Part shown: piece by piece, positions 1-7,865 of the stretch
Layout of the letters: every line of letters starts with the position of its first letter
Position numbering within the stretch: the first letter of the stretch is position 1
Assembly: GCA_026391005.1 (NCBI GenBank)
Contig: JAPLEV010000008.1
Span: forward strand, 43,360 to 107,359
Direction: 5' to 3'
Length of the DNA: 64,000 nt
DNA from: Flavobacteriia bacterium
GTDB lineage: Bacteria > Bacteroidota > Bacteroidia > Flavobacteriales_D > Crocinitomicaceae
Made by a program: the position numbers and the translations under genes
Notes under the pieces: model-generated
What the model was told of the DNA's origin: nothing
The model's input: the letters and a program-made list of their open reading frames with translations, nothing else
Databases searched by the model: none

Positions 1-71
1 CCTAACACCACTAAATCGTCAGCAGCAATTAGTTCGTTTATTTTATCAATATAAGACTGGAACTCAATCAT
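1..71 (-). CDS. N-terminal fragment of an unidentified protein (runs off left edge)
   Basis: An ATG at 71 on the minus strand opens a frame that stays open for 23 codons to the window edge (begins MIEFQSYIDKINELIAADD). The stop codon of the preceding kinase gene overlaps this start in an ATGA arrangement, so the two are probably translationally coupled and co-transcribed. Too little of the protein is visible to assign a family. It is acidic and predicted helical, with no signal peptide, so it is probably cytoplasmic. Confidence 0.55.
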   Translation of the reverse strand, partial: MIEFQSYIDKINELIAADDLVVL

Positions 72-991
72 ATTTCTTTCATTTGAAAATGTGACAATTC
101 AACAAATCGAGCAATTCGATTATTCAATTCAGTTGTTGTAATTTCTTTCAAGCGATTTGTTCCAAATTTCTCAACACAAAAAGAGGCTAATGCAGAGCCT
201 GCAATGATGGCGCTTTTCATATTCTCGAAACTAAAATCGTCTGTGGAAGCAATGTATCCCATAAATCCACCAGCAAAAGTATCTCCTGCACCCGTTGGAT
301 CAAAGACCTCTTCCAAGGGAAGAGCTGGCGCATAAAATATTTTTTCGCCATGGAACAACAATGCACCATGCTCACCTTTTTTAATAATAACAATTTGGGG
401 TCCCATAGCTTGAATAATCGAAGCGGCCTTAACCAACGAATACGTGCCTGATAATTGCCTTGCTTCTTCATCATTAATGATAATTACGTCTACTAATTTA
501 ATGGTTTTTTTCAATTCCTCCAAAGCAATATCCATCCAAAAATTCATCGTGTCCATTGCGATCAATTTTGGTCGCTTAACTAAGCGCTCAATAACCGTTC
601 GCTGAACTTCTGGGCTTAAGTTTCCTAATAATAGATAGTCTACATCTTGATAATTTTCTGGTACAATTGGGTCAAAGGTCCCTAGAACATTAAGCTCTGT
701 TGCCAGGGTGTCTCTTGAATTCATATCGTTGTGATACTTTCCCGACCAGAAAAATGTCTTACCTCCCTGAATTATTTGTAAACCGTCTAAATTAACTCCT
801 TTTTCCTTCAATTCTTGAAGTGTTTCCGAAGGGAAATCCTCACCCACAACAGAAATTATACCCTGTTCTTTTAAAAAAAATGCAGCAGAAAAACAGATAT
901 ATGTACCTGCCCCACCTACAATTTTATCTGTTTTACCAAAAGGTGTTTCAATAGCATCGAATGCAACACTACCAACCGTTAATAATTTCAT
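68..991 (-). CDS. PfkB-family carbohydrate/nucleoside kinase
   Basis: A 307-residue cytoplasmic kinase of the ribokinase/PfkB fold, which phosphorylates a sugar or nucleoside hydroxyl using ATP. The family's C-terminal signature is clear: DPTGAGDTFAGGF at about residues 231-243 contains the catalytic Asp and the anion-hole glycines. The N-terminal Gly-Gly substrate motif appears as KIVGGAGTY near residue 24. Length is normal for the family. The substrate cannot be read from sequence; ribokinase, adenosine kinase and fructokinase types are all possible. A Bacteroidota-type promoter lies directly upstream, and the stop overlaps the start of the next gene at the left edge, suggesting a two-gene or longer operon. 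Confidence 0.9.
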   Translation of the reverse strand: MKLLTVGSVAFDAIETPFGKTDKIVGGAGTYICFSAAFFLKEQGIISVVGEDFPSETLQELKEKGVNLDGLQIIQGGKTFFWSGKYHNDMNSRDTLATELNVLGTFDPIVPENYQDVDYLLLGNLSPEVQRTVIERLVKRPKLIAMDTMNFWMDIALEELKKTIKLVDVIIINDEEARQLSGTYSLVKAASIIQAMGPQIVIIKKGEHGALLFHGEKIFYAPALPLEEVFDPTGAGDTFAGGFMGYIASTDDFSFENMKSAIIAGSALASFCVEKFGTNRLKEITTTELNNRIARFVELSHFQMKEI

Positions 992-1005
992 ACAATTTTT
1001 TTTGG

Positions 1006-1033
1006 CAAAGATAAGGAATTACACTTTTATCAA
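1006..1033 (-). promoter_or_regulatory. Bacteroidota-type promoter for the PfkB kinase
   Basis: Read on the minus strand, TTG (1033-1031) is followed after 17 bases by TATCTTTG (1013-1006). This matches the Flavobacterium TTG-N17-23-TAnnTTTG consensus. The start codon is at 991, giving a short leader of roughly 10 bases. Confidence 0.55.
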
Positions 1034-1064
1034 CCTATGAAATAAAGCAATTAAACAATAATTG

Positions 1065-1072
1065 TAGCTTTG
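1065..1072 (+). promoter_or_regulatory. -7 promoter box upstream of the methyltransferase gene
   Basis: TAGCTTTG is an exact match to TAnnTTTG, 37 bases before the ATG at 1110. I found no clear -33 TTG partner at the expected distance, so the call rests on one box only. Confidence 0.35.
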
Positions 1073-1109
1073 AAAAATAGAATAGTTAAACATATTTAAA
1101 AATAATTAA

Positions 1110-1940
1110 ATGAGTAAATTGCCGGAAGCTGATAATTACAAAGAAATTAACCAAATTGCTTGGGATGAAAAAGTGGCAGTTCATCTCCAATCTGATTTTT
1201 ATAATGTAGCTGCATTTAAAAAAGGTTGGTGTTCTTTAAAAACTCCAGAGCTCCAACTCCTAGGGGATATTAAAGGTAAAAAAATACTCCACTTACAATG
1301 CCATTTTGGTCAAGACTCCATCAGTTTAGCAAGAATGGGCGGACAAGTTACCGGAGTTGACTTTTCACCAAAGGCTATACATGCAGCACAATCTTTAAGC
1401 AGTGAATTGGGTATTGACATTAAGTTTATATGTTGTGATATTTATTCATTAAAAGAACAATTGAACGAAAAATTCGATCTAGTATTTACAAGTTATGGAA
1501 CCATTGGATGGCTGCCTGATGTTTCAAAATGGGCGGAGATTGTAGGTCATTTTTTAAAACTAGGCGGTAATTTTATTATGGCGGATTTCCATCCCTTTAT
1601 TTGGACTTTTGACGGCAAGTTGGAATTTATTGCCTTCGACTATTTTAATACCGGACCTATTGTCGAGGAGGTGGAAGGTACTTATGCAGATTCAAAGGCT
1701 GATATTTGCAACAAAACGATTGGTTGGAATCACAGTTTAGCATCCCTATTTCAGGCGCTAATTGATCAAGGAATCAACATAAAAAAGTTCGATGAACACG
1801 ATTATTCTCCCTATAGTTGCTTTCAAAACCTCGAGGAACAAAGTCCATCAGAATTTCGCTTCAAACATATTAAGTTTAGAATACCAATGATGTATTCCAT
1901 ACTCGGCGAAAAAACTTATAAATCAAATTTAATCCCCTGA
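1110..1940 (+). CDS. Class I SAM-dependent methyltransferase
   Basis: A 276-residue protein with a Rossmann-type methyltransferase core. Motif I is LHLQCHFGQDSISLARMG at about residues 60-77, followed by GVDFSPKAI (acidic strand-2 end binding the ribose of SAM) and an FDLVFTSYGTIGWLPD segment corresponding to motif IV. It transfers a methyl group from SAM, but the acceptor is not identifiable; small-molecule methyltransferases of the methyltransf_11/25 type look like this. No signal peptide, so cytoplasmic. It stands alone, and its last 25 bases overlap the 3' end of the convergent aldehyde dehydrogenase gene. Confidence 0.85.
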   Translation: MSKLPEADNYKEINQIAWDEKVAVHLQSDFYNVAAFKKGWCSLKTPELQLLGDIKGKKILHLQCHFGQDSISLARMGGQVTGVDFSPKAIHAAQSLSSELGIDIKFICCDIYSLKEQLNEKFDLVFTSYGTIGWLPDVSKWAEIVGHFLKLGGNFIMADFHPFIWTFDGKLEFIAFDYFNTGPIVEEVEGTYADSKADICNKTIGWNHSLASLFQALIDQGINIKKFDEHDYSPYSCFQNLEEQSPSEFRFKHIKFRIPMMYSILGEKTYKSNLIP

Positions 1941-3445
1941 GCCAATGGTAAGCTATCAGAATAATTGATTGTATTTGTTTGTCTTCTCATATAAACTTTC
2001 CAAGCATCGGATCCCGATTCACGCCCACCTCCTGTTTCCTTTTCACCACCAAATGCACCCCCAATTTCGGCACCAGAAGTACCAATATTAACATTTGCTA
2101 TACCGCAATCAGATCCAGATGCTGCTAAAAAAGCTTCCGCTTCTTTTAGATTATTGGTCATGATTGCAGATGAAAGCCCCTGTGGAACGTTGTTTTGAAG
2201 CGCAACGGCATTGGAAACATCGCCTGTATATTTCATTAAATATAAAATCGGAGCAAAGGTCTCATGCTGAACCATGGAAAAATGATTTTCCGCTTCAAGA
2301 ATAACGGGTTTTACATAGCAACCAGATGCATATTGATCTCCTGTGAGAACCTCGGCATCTATTAAAACATTTGCACCTTCTGACTTAGCTTTTTCAATCG
2401 CTACTAAATAATTATTTACCGCATCTTTATCGATTAATGGACCAACATGGTTATCGGTATTAAGAGGATCCCCTATTTTTAATTGTCCGTAAGCTTTAAC
2501 GATAGCATCCCTTACCTTTTCATAAATATCTTCATGAATAATTAATCGGCGAGTTGAGGTACAACGTTGACCAGCAGTTCCTACAGCGCCAAAAACTGCA
2601 CCAGGCACCACCACTTTTAAATCGGCAGAAGGGGCAATAATGATCGCATTATTTCCTCCAAGTTCTAGAAGGGCTCTTCCAAGTCTTGCGCCAACTAAAG
2701 CACCGACATTTTTTCCCATTCTTGTTGATCCAGTAGCTGAAATAAGAGGCACTCTTGCATCACTTGCCATTAATTTTCCAATTTCAGCATCTCCAATAAC
2801 CAAACAAGACACCCCCTCTGGAACATTATTTTCTTTAAACACTTGATTAGTAATAAATTGACACGCTAAGGAAGTAAGCGGCGTTTTTTCAGACGGTTTC
2901 CAAACACAAACATCACCACAAACCCAGGCTAGGGCAGTATTCCAATTCCAAACAGCAACAGGAAAATTAAAAGCAGAGATAATACCTACAATTCCCAAAG
3001 GATGATATTGTTCATACATACGATGACTAGGTCTTTCAGAATGCATGGTTAAGCCATAAAGTTGGCGAGACAAGCCTACTGCGAAATCACAAATATCTAT
3101 CATCTCCTGCACTTCTCCAAGCCCTTCTTGCAATGATTTTCCCATTTCATAAGAAACCAATTTCCCGAGAGGCTCTTTGTAAAACCTTAGTTTTTCAGCT
3201 AACTGCCGAACTACTTCGCCACGTTTAGGTGCTGGTATTTGACGCCATTCTACAAATGCTGCTTGAGCTGTTTTAATGACCCTATCATAATCTGATGCAT
3301 TTGCTGATTTAACAGACGCTATTAATTTTCCATCTACAGGAGAATAAGAGTCTATTAATTTCCCATCGGTACTTATCCAATTTTGACCTGTAGACGCACC
3401 ATTATTTGTTGTTTGAATACTGAAAATACTTAAAACATCCTTCAT
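1916..3445 (-). CDS. ALDH7/antiquitin-type aldehyde dehydrogenase (probable alpha-aminoadipic semialdehyde dehydrogenase)
   Basis: An NAD(P)-dependent aldehyde dehydrogenase of about 509 residues. The catalytic Cys is in GTAGQRCTSTRRL and the general base Glu in LELGGNNAI. The FNFPVAVWNWNTALAWVCG and WKPSEKTPLT stretches and the C-terminal GGGRESGSDAWKVYMRRQT are typical of the ALDH7 (antiquitin/AmaB) branch, which oxidises alpha-aminoadipic semialdehyde in lysine catabolism. That substrate is inferred from family resemblance; no other lysine-degradation gene is present in the window. I chose the ATG at 3445 (MKDVLSIF) over an upstream one at 3475 because the extra ten residues are not family-like. 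The 3' end overlaps the convergent methyltransferase gene by 25 bases. Confidence 0.88.
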   Translation of the reverse strand: MKDVLSIFSIQTTNNGASTGQNWISTDGKLIDSYSPVDGKLIASVKSANASDYDRVIKTAQAAFVEWRQIPAPKRGEVVRQLAEKLRFYKEPLGKLVSYEMGKSLQEGLGEVQEMIDICDFAVGLSRQLYGLTMHSERPSHRMYEQYHPLGIVGIISAFNFPVAVWNWNTALAWVCGDVCVWKPSEKTPLTSLACQFITNQVFKENNVPEGVSCLVIGDAEIGKLMASDARVPLISATGSTRMGKNVGALVGARLGRALLELGGNNAIIIAPSADLKVVVPGAVFGAVGTAGQRCTSTRRLIIHEDIYEKVRDAIVKAYGQLKIGDPLNTDNHVGPLIDKDAVNNYLVAIEKAKSEGANVLIDAEVLTGDQYASGCYVKPVILEAENHFSMVQHETFAPILYLMKYTGDVSNAVALQNNVPQGLSSAIMTNNLKEAEAFLAASGSDCGIANVNIGTSGAEIGGAFGGEKETGGGRESGSDAWKVYMRRQTNTINYSDSLPLAQGIKFDL

Positions 3446-3520
3446 CGCTATAAATTGATTATTTATTATATACAAAATTAATCAGTTTTATAAGCAAATG
3501 AGTAAAACCGATAGTTTAAA

Positions 3521-3557
3521 ATAAAAAAAAACCGTCAGGAGACTATCCCAACGGTTT
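3521..3557 (-). terminator. Rho-independent terminator after rplY
   Basis: On the minus strand a perfect 7-bp stem, AAACCGT (3557-3551) with ACGGTTT (3535-3529), with a partly paired inner loop, is followed by a T-run. It lies about 20 bases past the rplY stop codon. Confidence 0.8.
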
Positions 3558-3578
3558 AATTTTAATTATGCTTATATT

Positions 3579-4175
3579 CTATGCTTCTGCCTCAGTATCG
3601 TCGTCGTCGTCGTCGTCTGTCGGTTTAACCGCTCCTCTTGCCATCTTCACAGAAACCACAACAGCATTTGCTGGGTCTAAAAAAGATATACCAGGAATAG
3701 AAATACTATTAACTCGCAAGGATTGACCTATCTTTAAACTTGATATATCTAGGGTAATAGCATCAGGAATGGCAGATGGCAATCCTACACAAGATAAATT
3801 CCTAAAAACTTGCATTAATCGACCTCCTGCTAGTACGCCACGTGCTGAACCAATTAATCGAACTGGTAATTTAACACTAACTGGTTTAGCATCATTTAAT
3901 TCATAGAAGTCAACATGTTGAATGGTGTCTTTCGTTGGATGCTGCTGCAATTCACGAATAATTCCCATTGCTTTTTTACCTTCAATATCCAAGGCAACTT
4001 GGTACACCTCAGGTGAAAAAACGATTTTATCTATGTCTACTCGTTTTACGGAAAAGTGGGTTTGATCACCTTGTCCGTAAAGTACACACGGAACTCTACC
4101 CTCGTTTCTGATAATGGTAGCTTCCTTTTTCCCTACGTTCGCTCTAAGCGAACCGCTCAATTGTGCTGTTTTCAT
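3579..4175 (-). CDS. rplY: 50S ribosomal protein L25 / general stress protein Ctc
   Basis: A 198-residue long-form L25 (Ctc/TL5 type) that binds 5S rRNA in the large ribosomal subunit. The N-terminal L25 domain contains VPCVLYGQGD at about residues 29-38 and the QHPTKDTIQHVDFYEL segment. The C-terminal Ctc beta domain follows (PVSVKLPVRLIG onward). The tail is a run of seven Asp and then TEAEA. Six of the seven Asp codons are GAC in tandem, a trinucleotide repeat that could change length by slippage without shifting the frame. It lies 11 bases downstream of prs, the usual Bacteroidota arrangement, and ends in a good terminator, so prs-rplY is a two-gene operon. Confidence 0.95.
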   Translation of the reverse strand: MKTAQLSGSLRANVGKKEATIIRNEGRVPCVLYGQGDQTHFSVKRVDIDKIVFSPEVYQVALDIEGKKAMGIIRELQQHPTKDTIQHVDFYELNDAKPVSVKLPVRLIGSARGVLAGGRLMQVFRNLSCVGLPSAIPDAITLDISSLKIGQSLRVNSISIPGISFLDPANAVVVSVKMARGAVKPTDDDDDDDTEAEA

Positions 4176-4186
4176 TTATTATTTAT

Positions 4187-5116
4187 TTAAGAGATTACAA
4201 AATGTGAACTAATTGATTCATTATTAACCAATTTTTTAATTACGTCTGCAAATAAATCTGCAACCGAAATGACACGAATTTTCGGGCTTGATTTCGCCAG
4301 AGGAATTGTATCGGTAACAATAATTTCTGTTAGCTTCGAATTGTTTATGCGTTCAAAAGCTGGTCCAGACAAGACGGCATGTGTACAAAATGCTCGTACG
4401 CTAAGTGCGCCTTTTTCCATTAATAAATCAGCTGCTGTTGTTAATGTTCCTGCTGTATCACACATATCGTCAATGATAATAACGTCCTTACCCACCACAT
4501 CACCAATAACAGTCATTTCCGCTATTTCATTCGCGCGTTTTCTATTTTTATGACAAAGCGCTAAGCCGCAATTTAAATTTTTGGCATATGAATTCGCTCG
4601 CTTTGCCCCACCAACATCAGGAGCTGCAATTACCAAATTACCATTGTCTAATTTGTTTATTTCTTTTAAGAAAAGAGTAGAAGCATATAGATGATCAACT
4701 GGAACCTCAAAAAACCCTTGAATTTGATCGGCATGTAAATCCATTGTCATTACCCTATCTACTCCTGCAGCAATTAGCATATTCGCAATCAATTTTGCAC
4801 CAATTGCCACCCTAGGCTTGTCTTTTCGATCTTGACGTGCAAAACCGAAATAAGGAATTACAGCAATTATTTTTCGGGCGGAAGCTCTTCTTGCCGCATC
4901 AATAAGTAGAAGCAATTCAAAAATATTTTCGGTGGGAGGCATGGTAGATTGAATAATAAATACATCTTGTCCACGAACTGTTTCTTCAAAGGATGGTTGA
5001 AATTCCCCATCACTAAAAACAGTCACATTTACATCTCCTAAAGGCAAGCCAAAATGCTCGGCAATTCGAGACGAGAGATCAAGCGATGCTCTACCAGAAA
5101 ATAATTTAACGCCCAT
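4187..5116 (-). CDS. prs: Ribose-phosphate pyrophosphokinase (PRPP synthetase)
   Basis: About 309 residues; makes PRPP from ribose 5-phosphate and ATP for purine, pyrimidine, His and Trp synthesis. Diagnostic motifs are FSDGEFQPSFEETVRGQDVF near the N terminus, the YFGFARQDRKDKPR catalytic flexible loop, MTMDLHADQIQGFF, and the PRPP-binding VIIIDDMCDTAGTL. The frame extends 24 codons upstream to 5188, but MGVKLFSGRAS at 5116 is the normal family start. A TAACTTTG -7 box lies at 5142-5135, inside that extension, which also supports the shorter form. Confidence 0.95.
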   Translation of the reverse strand: MGVKLFSGRASLDLSSRIAEHFGLPLGDVNVTVFSDGEFQPSFEETVRGQDVFIIQSTMPPTENIFELLLLIDAARRASARKIIAVIPYFGFARQDRKDKPRVAIGAKLIANMLIAAGVDRVMTMDLHADQIQGFFEVPVDHLYASTLFLKEINKLDNGNLVIAAPDVGGAKRANSYAKNLNCGLALCHKNRKRANEIAEMTVIGDVVGKDVIIIDDMCDTAGTLTTAADLLMEKGALSVRAFCTHAVLSGPAFERINNSKLTEIIVTDTIPLAKSSPKIRVISVADLFADVIKKLVNNESISSHFVIS

Positions 5117-5134
5117 TTTTAATTTTAACGTTTG

Positions 5135-5142
5135 CAAAGTTA
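5135..5142 (-). promoter_or_regulatory. -7 promoter box for prs-rplY
   Basis: TAACTTTG on the minus strand exactly matches TAnnTTTG, 19 bases before the chosen prs ATG. No strong -33 element was found. Confidence 0.4.
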
Positions 5143-5236
5143 GGGATTTAAAAGAAATTAAAATAATTTTAGGCCTCAATAAACTCAAAAGTTGTAATCA
5201 ATTTATGAGTATTGCACACTTAAAATTAAAAGAAGG

Positions 5237-7861
5237 ATGAAAATTTTAAAAATTCAGGCGTTACAAGGCCCCAACATTTGGAGTATTTCCAGAAAAAAAC
5301 TAATCCAAATGCGATTGGATTTAGAAGAGCTTGAGGAATTACCAACAAATAAAATTGATGGATTTAGGGAACGCATTGAAGCACTTATTCCTTCTTTAAT
5401 AACTCATCGTTGCTCAGAAGGATGTCATGGTGGATTTTTTATGCGCATTGATAAAGGCACTTGGATGGGACATGTCATAGAACATATCGCATTAGAAATT
5501 CAAACCTTAGCTGGAATGGATGTTGGATTTGGACGAACAAGAGAAACCAAAACTAAAGGTGTTTACAATGTCGTTTTTAATTATTTAGAAGAAAAAGTAG
5601 GGGTTTTTGCAGCTGAATCATCCGTAAAAATTGCTCAAGCCATTATAAATGGAGAGGCGTATGATCTTTTGGCAGATATTCAGAAGATGAAAGAAATTCG
5701 AGAGAAAGTGCGACTAGGACCGAGTACCGGGAGTATTGTTGATGAGGCTAAATCACGGGATATTCCTTGGATTAGATTAGGCACTAATTCATTAATTCAA
5801 CTGGGTTATGGAATAAATCAAATGCGCTTTCAAGCGACGATGACCTGTAAAACAAGTAATATTGCTGTTGATATTGCGTGTAACAAAGAGCAGACGAAGA
5901 AAATGCTTGATGCTGCCTCTATTCCTGTTGCTAAAGGGTCTATCTGCGTCGATGAAGAAGACTTAACGGAAACGATAAAATCAATTGGCTATCCAATCGT
6001 ATTAAAGCCGCTAGACGGAAACCATGGTAAAGGCGCTTCCATTAATGTACTCAATTGGGAAGACGCGGTAATGGGACTAAAATATGCCCAAAAATATTCA
6101 AGAAGAGTAATCGTTGAGAAGTTTATTACCGGATATGATTTTCGGGTCTTAGTTATTGACAACAAAATTGTTGCTGCCGCTCAAAGGGTACCCGCACACG
6201 TAGTGGGAGATGGCATTAATTCAATCGAAGAATTAATCAAAATTGTAAATGCCGATCCCAGAAGAGGTTATGGACATGAAAATGTGTTAACCGAAATTGA
6301 CATTGACCGAGACAGCTTGGAATTATTAGAAAAAAGGAACTTGACCGTTAATTCAATTCCCGAGAAAGACGATATAGTATATTTAAAATCGACAGCTAAT
6401 TTAAGTACCGGTGGTACATCAATAGATGTAACAGATATGATGCATCCCGAGAACATATTTATGGCAGAACGTATTTCTAGAATTATTGGCCTAGACGTTT
6501 GTGGGGTTGATATTATGGCGAATAACCTTACCCAATCCTTAAAAGAAAATGGCGGAGTTATTTTAGAAGTAAATGCAGCACCTGGATTTAGGATGCACTT
6601 AGCACCTTCAGAAGGATTACCTAGAAATGTTGCCGCTCCAGTTATTGACATGCTTTATCCACTTGGGAAACCTTCACGAATACCAATTATAGCAATTACA
6701 GGAACGAACGGTAAAACAACAACAACGCGTTTAATTGCTCATATTGTAAAAAATAATGGCTTCCGAGTTGGCTTCACTACTTCCGATGGAATATATATTC
6801 AAAATCATTTAATGGAGAAGGGTGACACAACTGGCCCAATATCCGCCGAATATATTTTAAAAGACCCAAATGTTGAATTTGCAGTATTAGAAACCGCAAG
6901 AGGCGGCATATTAAGATCAGGTCTTGGCTTTAGCAGATGTGACATTGGGATAATAACCAATATTCAAGAAGATCACCTAGGGATAAGTGATATTCACGAC
7001 CTAAAAGACTTATCACGTGTTAAATCTGTTGTAGTTGAAAGCATAAAAAAAGATGGTTGGGCGGTCTTAAATGGCGAAGATGAATATTGCTTAAAAATTG
7101 CTGATAAATTGGATTGTAATATTGCCCTGTTTAGTTTAAATGAAAATAATAAAGCAATTATTGAGCATTGTAAAAATGGTGGAATTGCTGCTATCTATGA
7201 AAATGGCTTTGTCACCATTAAAAAAGGCGATTGGAAAATTAGAGTCGAAAAAGCGACACTTATTCCTTTAACGATGAACGGTAAGGCGAAGTTCATGATA
7301 GCGAATGTCCTTGCGGCAACCCTTGCCTCCTATTTATACGGCTTCAAAATAGAAGACATTAAATTGTCCCTAACTACTTTCCTGCCTGGGGCTGCGCAGA
7401 CACCTGGCAGAATGAATGTATTTAAATTTTCCAAGTTTAAGGTGATGATTGATTTTGCTCATAATCCAACTGGCTACCGCGGAATTGAGGATTATTTACA
7501 AAGTGTAGAAGCGAAAAGAAAAATTGGGATTATTTCTGGTATTGGAGACCGACGTGATGATGACATAAAAGAATGTGCAAGAATTGCCGCTAGAATGTTT
7601 GATCACATTATTATTCGCCAAGAAAAATACTTGCGTGGCAGAACAGAAAAACAAATCATTGATCTAATTATTGATGGCATCAAAGAATCTGATACGGCTA
7701 CATCGTATGAAGTTGTAACACTTGAAATTGATGCGATTCGACATGCTTTTTCACTGGCTGAAGAAGGTACCTATATCGTTGCACTCAGTGATGTTGTTGC
7801 CAATGCAATTGAAATTGTTCAAAATTATTTGGATGCCGAAATTGAAAATAAGGTTGTTTGA
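5237..7861 (+). CDS. cphA: Cyanophycin synthetase (CphA1-type)
   Basis: An 874-residue enzyme that polymerises aspartate and arginine into the storage polymer cyanophycin. The N-terminal domain (about 1-160) has the CphA-typical THRCSEGCHGGFFMR and GHVIEHIALEIQTLAG segments. The ATP-grasp domain that adds Asp has LDGNHGKGASIN at 259-270 and EVNAAPGFRMH at 444-454. The C-terminal Mur-ligase-like domain that adds Arg has the P-loop ITGTNGKTTTTRL at 487-499 and later DFAHNPTGYRG. Length fits CphA1 rather than the shorter CphA2. RBS-like AGAAGG precedes the ATG. No cyanophycinase or isoaspartyl dipeptidase gene is in the window. It heads a seven-gene same-strand run ending with tyrS. Confidence 0.92.
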   Translation: MKILKIQALQGPNIWSISRKKLIQMRLDLEELEELPTNKIDGFRERIEALIPSLITHRCSEGCHGGFFMRIDKGTWMGHVIEHIALEIQTLAGMDVGFGRTRETKTKGVYNVVFNYLEEKVGVFAAESSVKIAQAIINGEAYDLLADIQKMKEIREKVRLGPSTGSIVDEAKSRDIPWIRLGTNSLIQLGYGINQMRFQATMTCKTSNIAVDIACNKEQTKKMLDAASIPVAKGSICVDEEDLTETIKSIGYPIVLKPLDGNHGKGASINVLNWEDAVMGLKYAQKYSRRVIVEKFITGYDFRVLVIDNKIVAAAQRVPAHVVGDGINSIEELIKIVNADPRRGYGHENVLTEIDIDRDSLELLEKRNLTVNSIPEKDDIVYLKSTANLSTGGTSIDVTDMMHPENIFMAERISRIIGLDVCGVDIMANNLTQSLKENGGVILEVNAAPGFRMHLAPSEGLPRNVAAPVIDMLYPLGKPSRIPIIAITGTNGKTTTTRLIAHIVKNNGFRVGFTTSDGIYIQNHLMEKGDTTGPISAEYILKDPNVEFAVLETARGGILRSGLGFSRCDIGIITNIQEDHLGISDIHDLKDLSRVKSVVVESIKKDGWAVLNGEDEYCLKIADKLDCNIALFSLNENNKAIIEHCKNGGIAAIYENGFVTIKKGDWKIRVEKATLIPLTMNGKAKFMIANVLAATLASYLYGFKIEDIKLSLTTFLPGAAQTPGRMNVFKFSKFKVMIDFAHNPTGYRGIEDYLQSVEAKRKIGIISGIGDRRDDDIKECARIAARMFDHIIIRQEKYLRGRTEKQIIDLIIDGIKESDTATSYEVVTLEIDAIRHAFSLAEEGTYIVALSDVVANAIEIVQNYLDAEIENKVV

Positions 7862-7865
7862 TTGA

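Noticed and set aside
3580..3622. Short direct repeats as a possible CRISPR-like array
   Set aside because: They are a coding trinucleotide run in rplY without spacers. No spaced repeat array was seen anywhere in the window.
6268..6651. A 127-codon open frame antisense to cyanophycin synthetase
   Set aside because: It lies wholly within a strongly conserved enzyme on the other strand, and its translation is low-complexity, consistent with a shadow frame.
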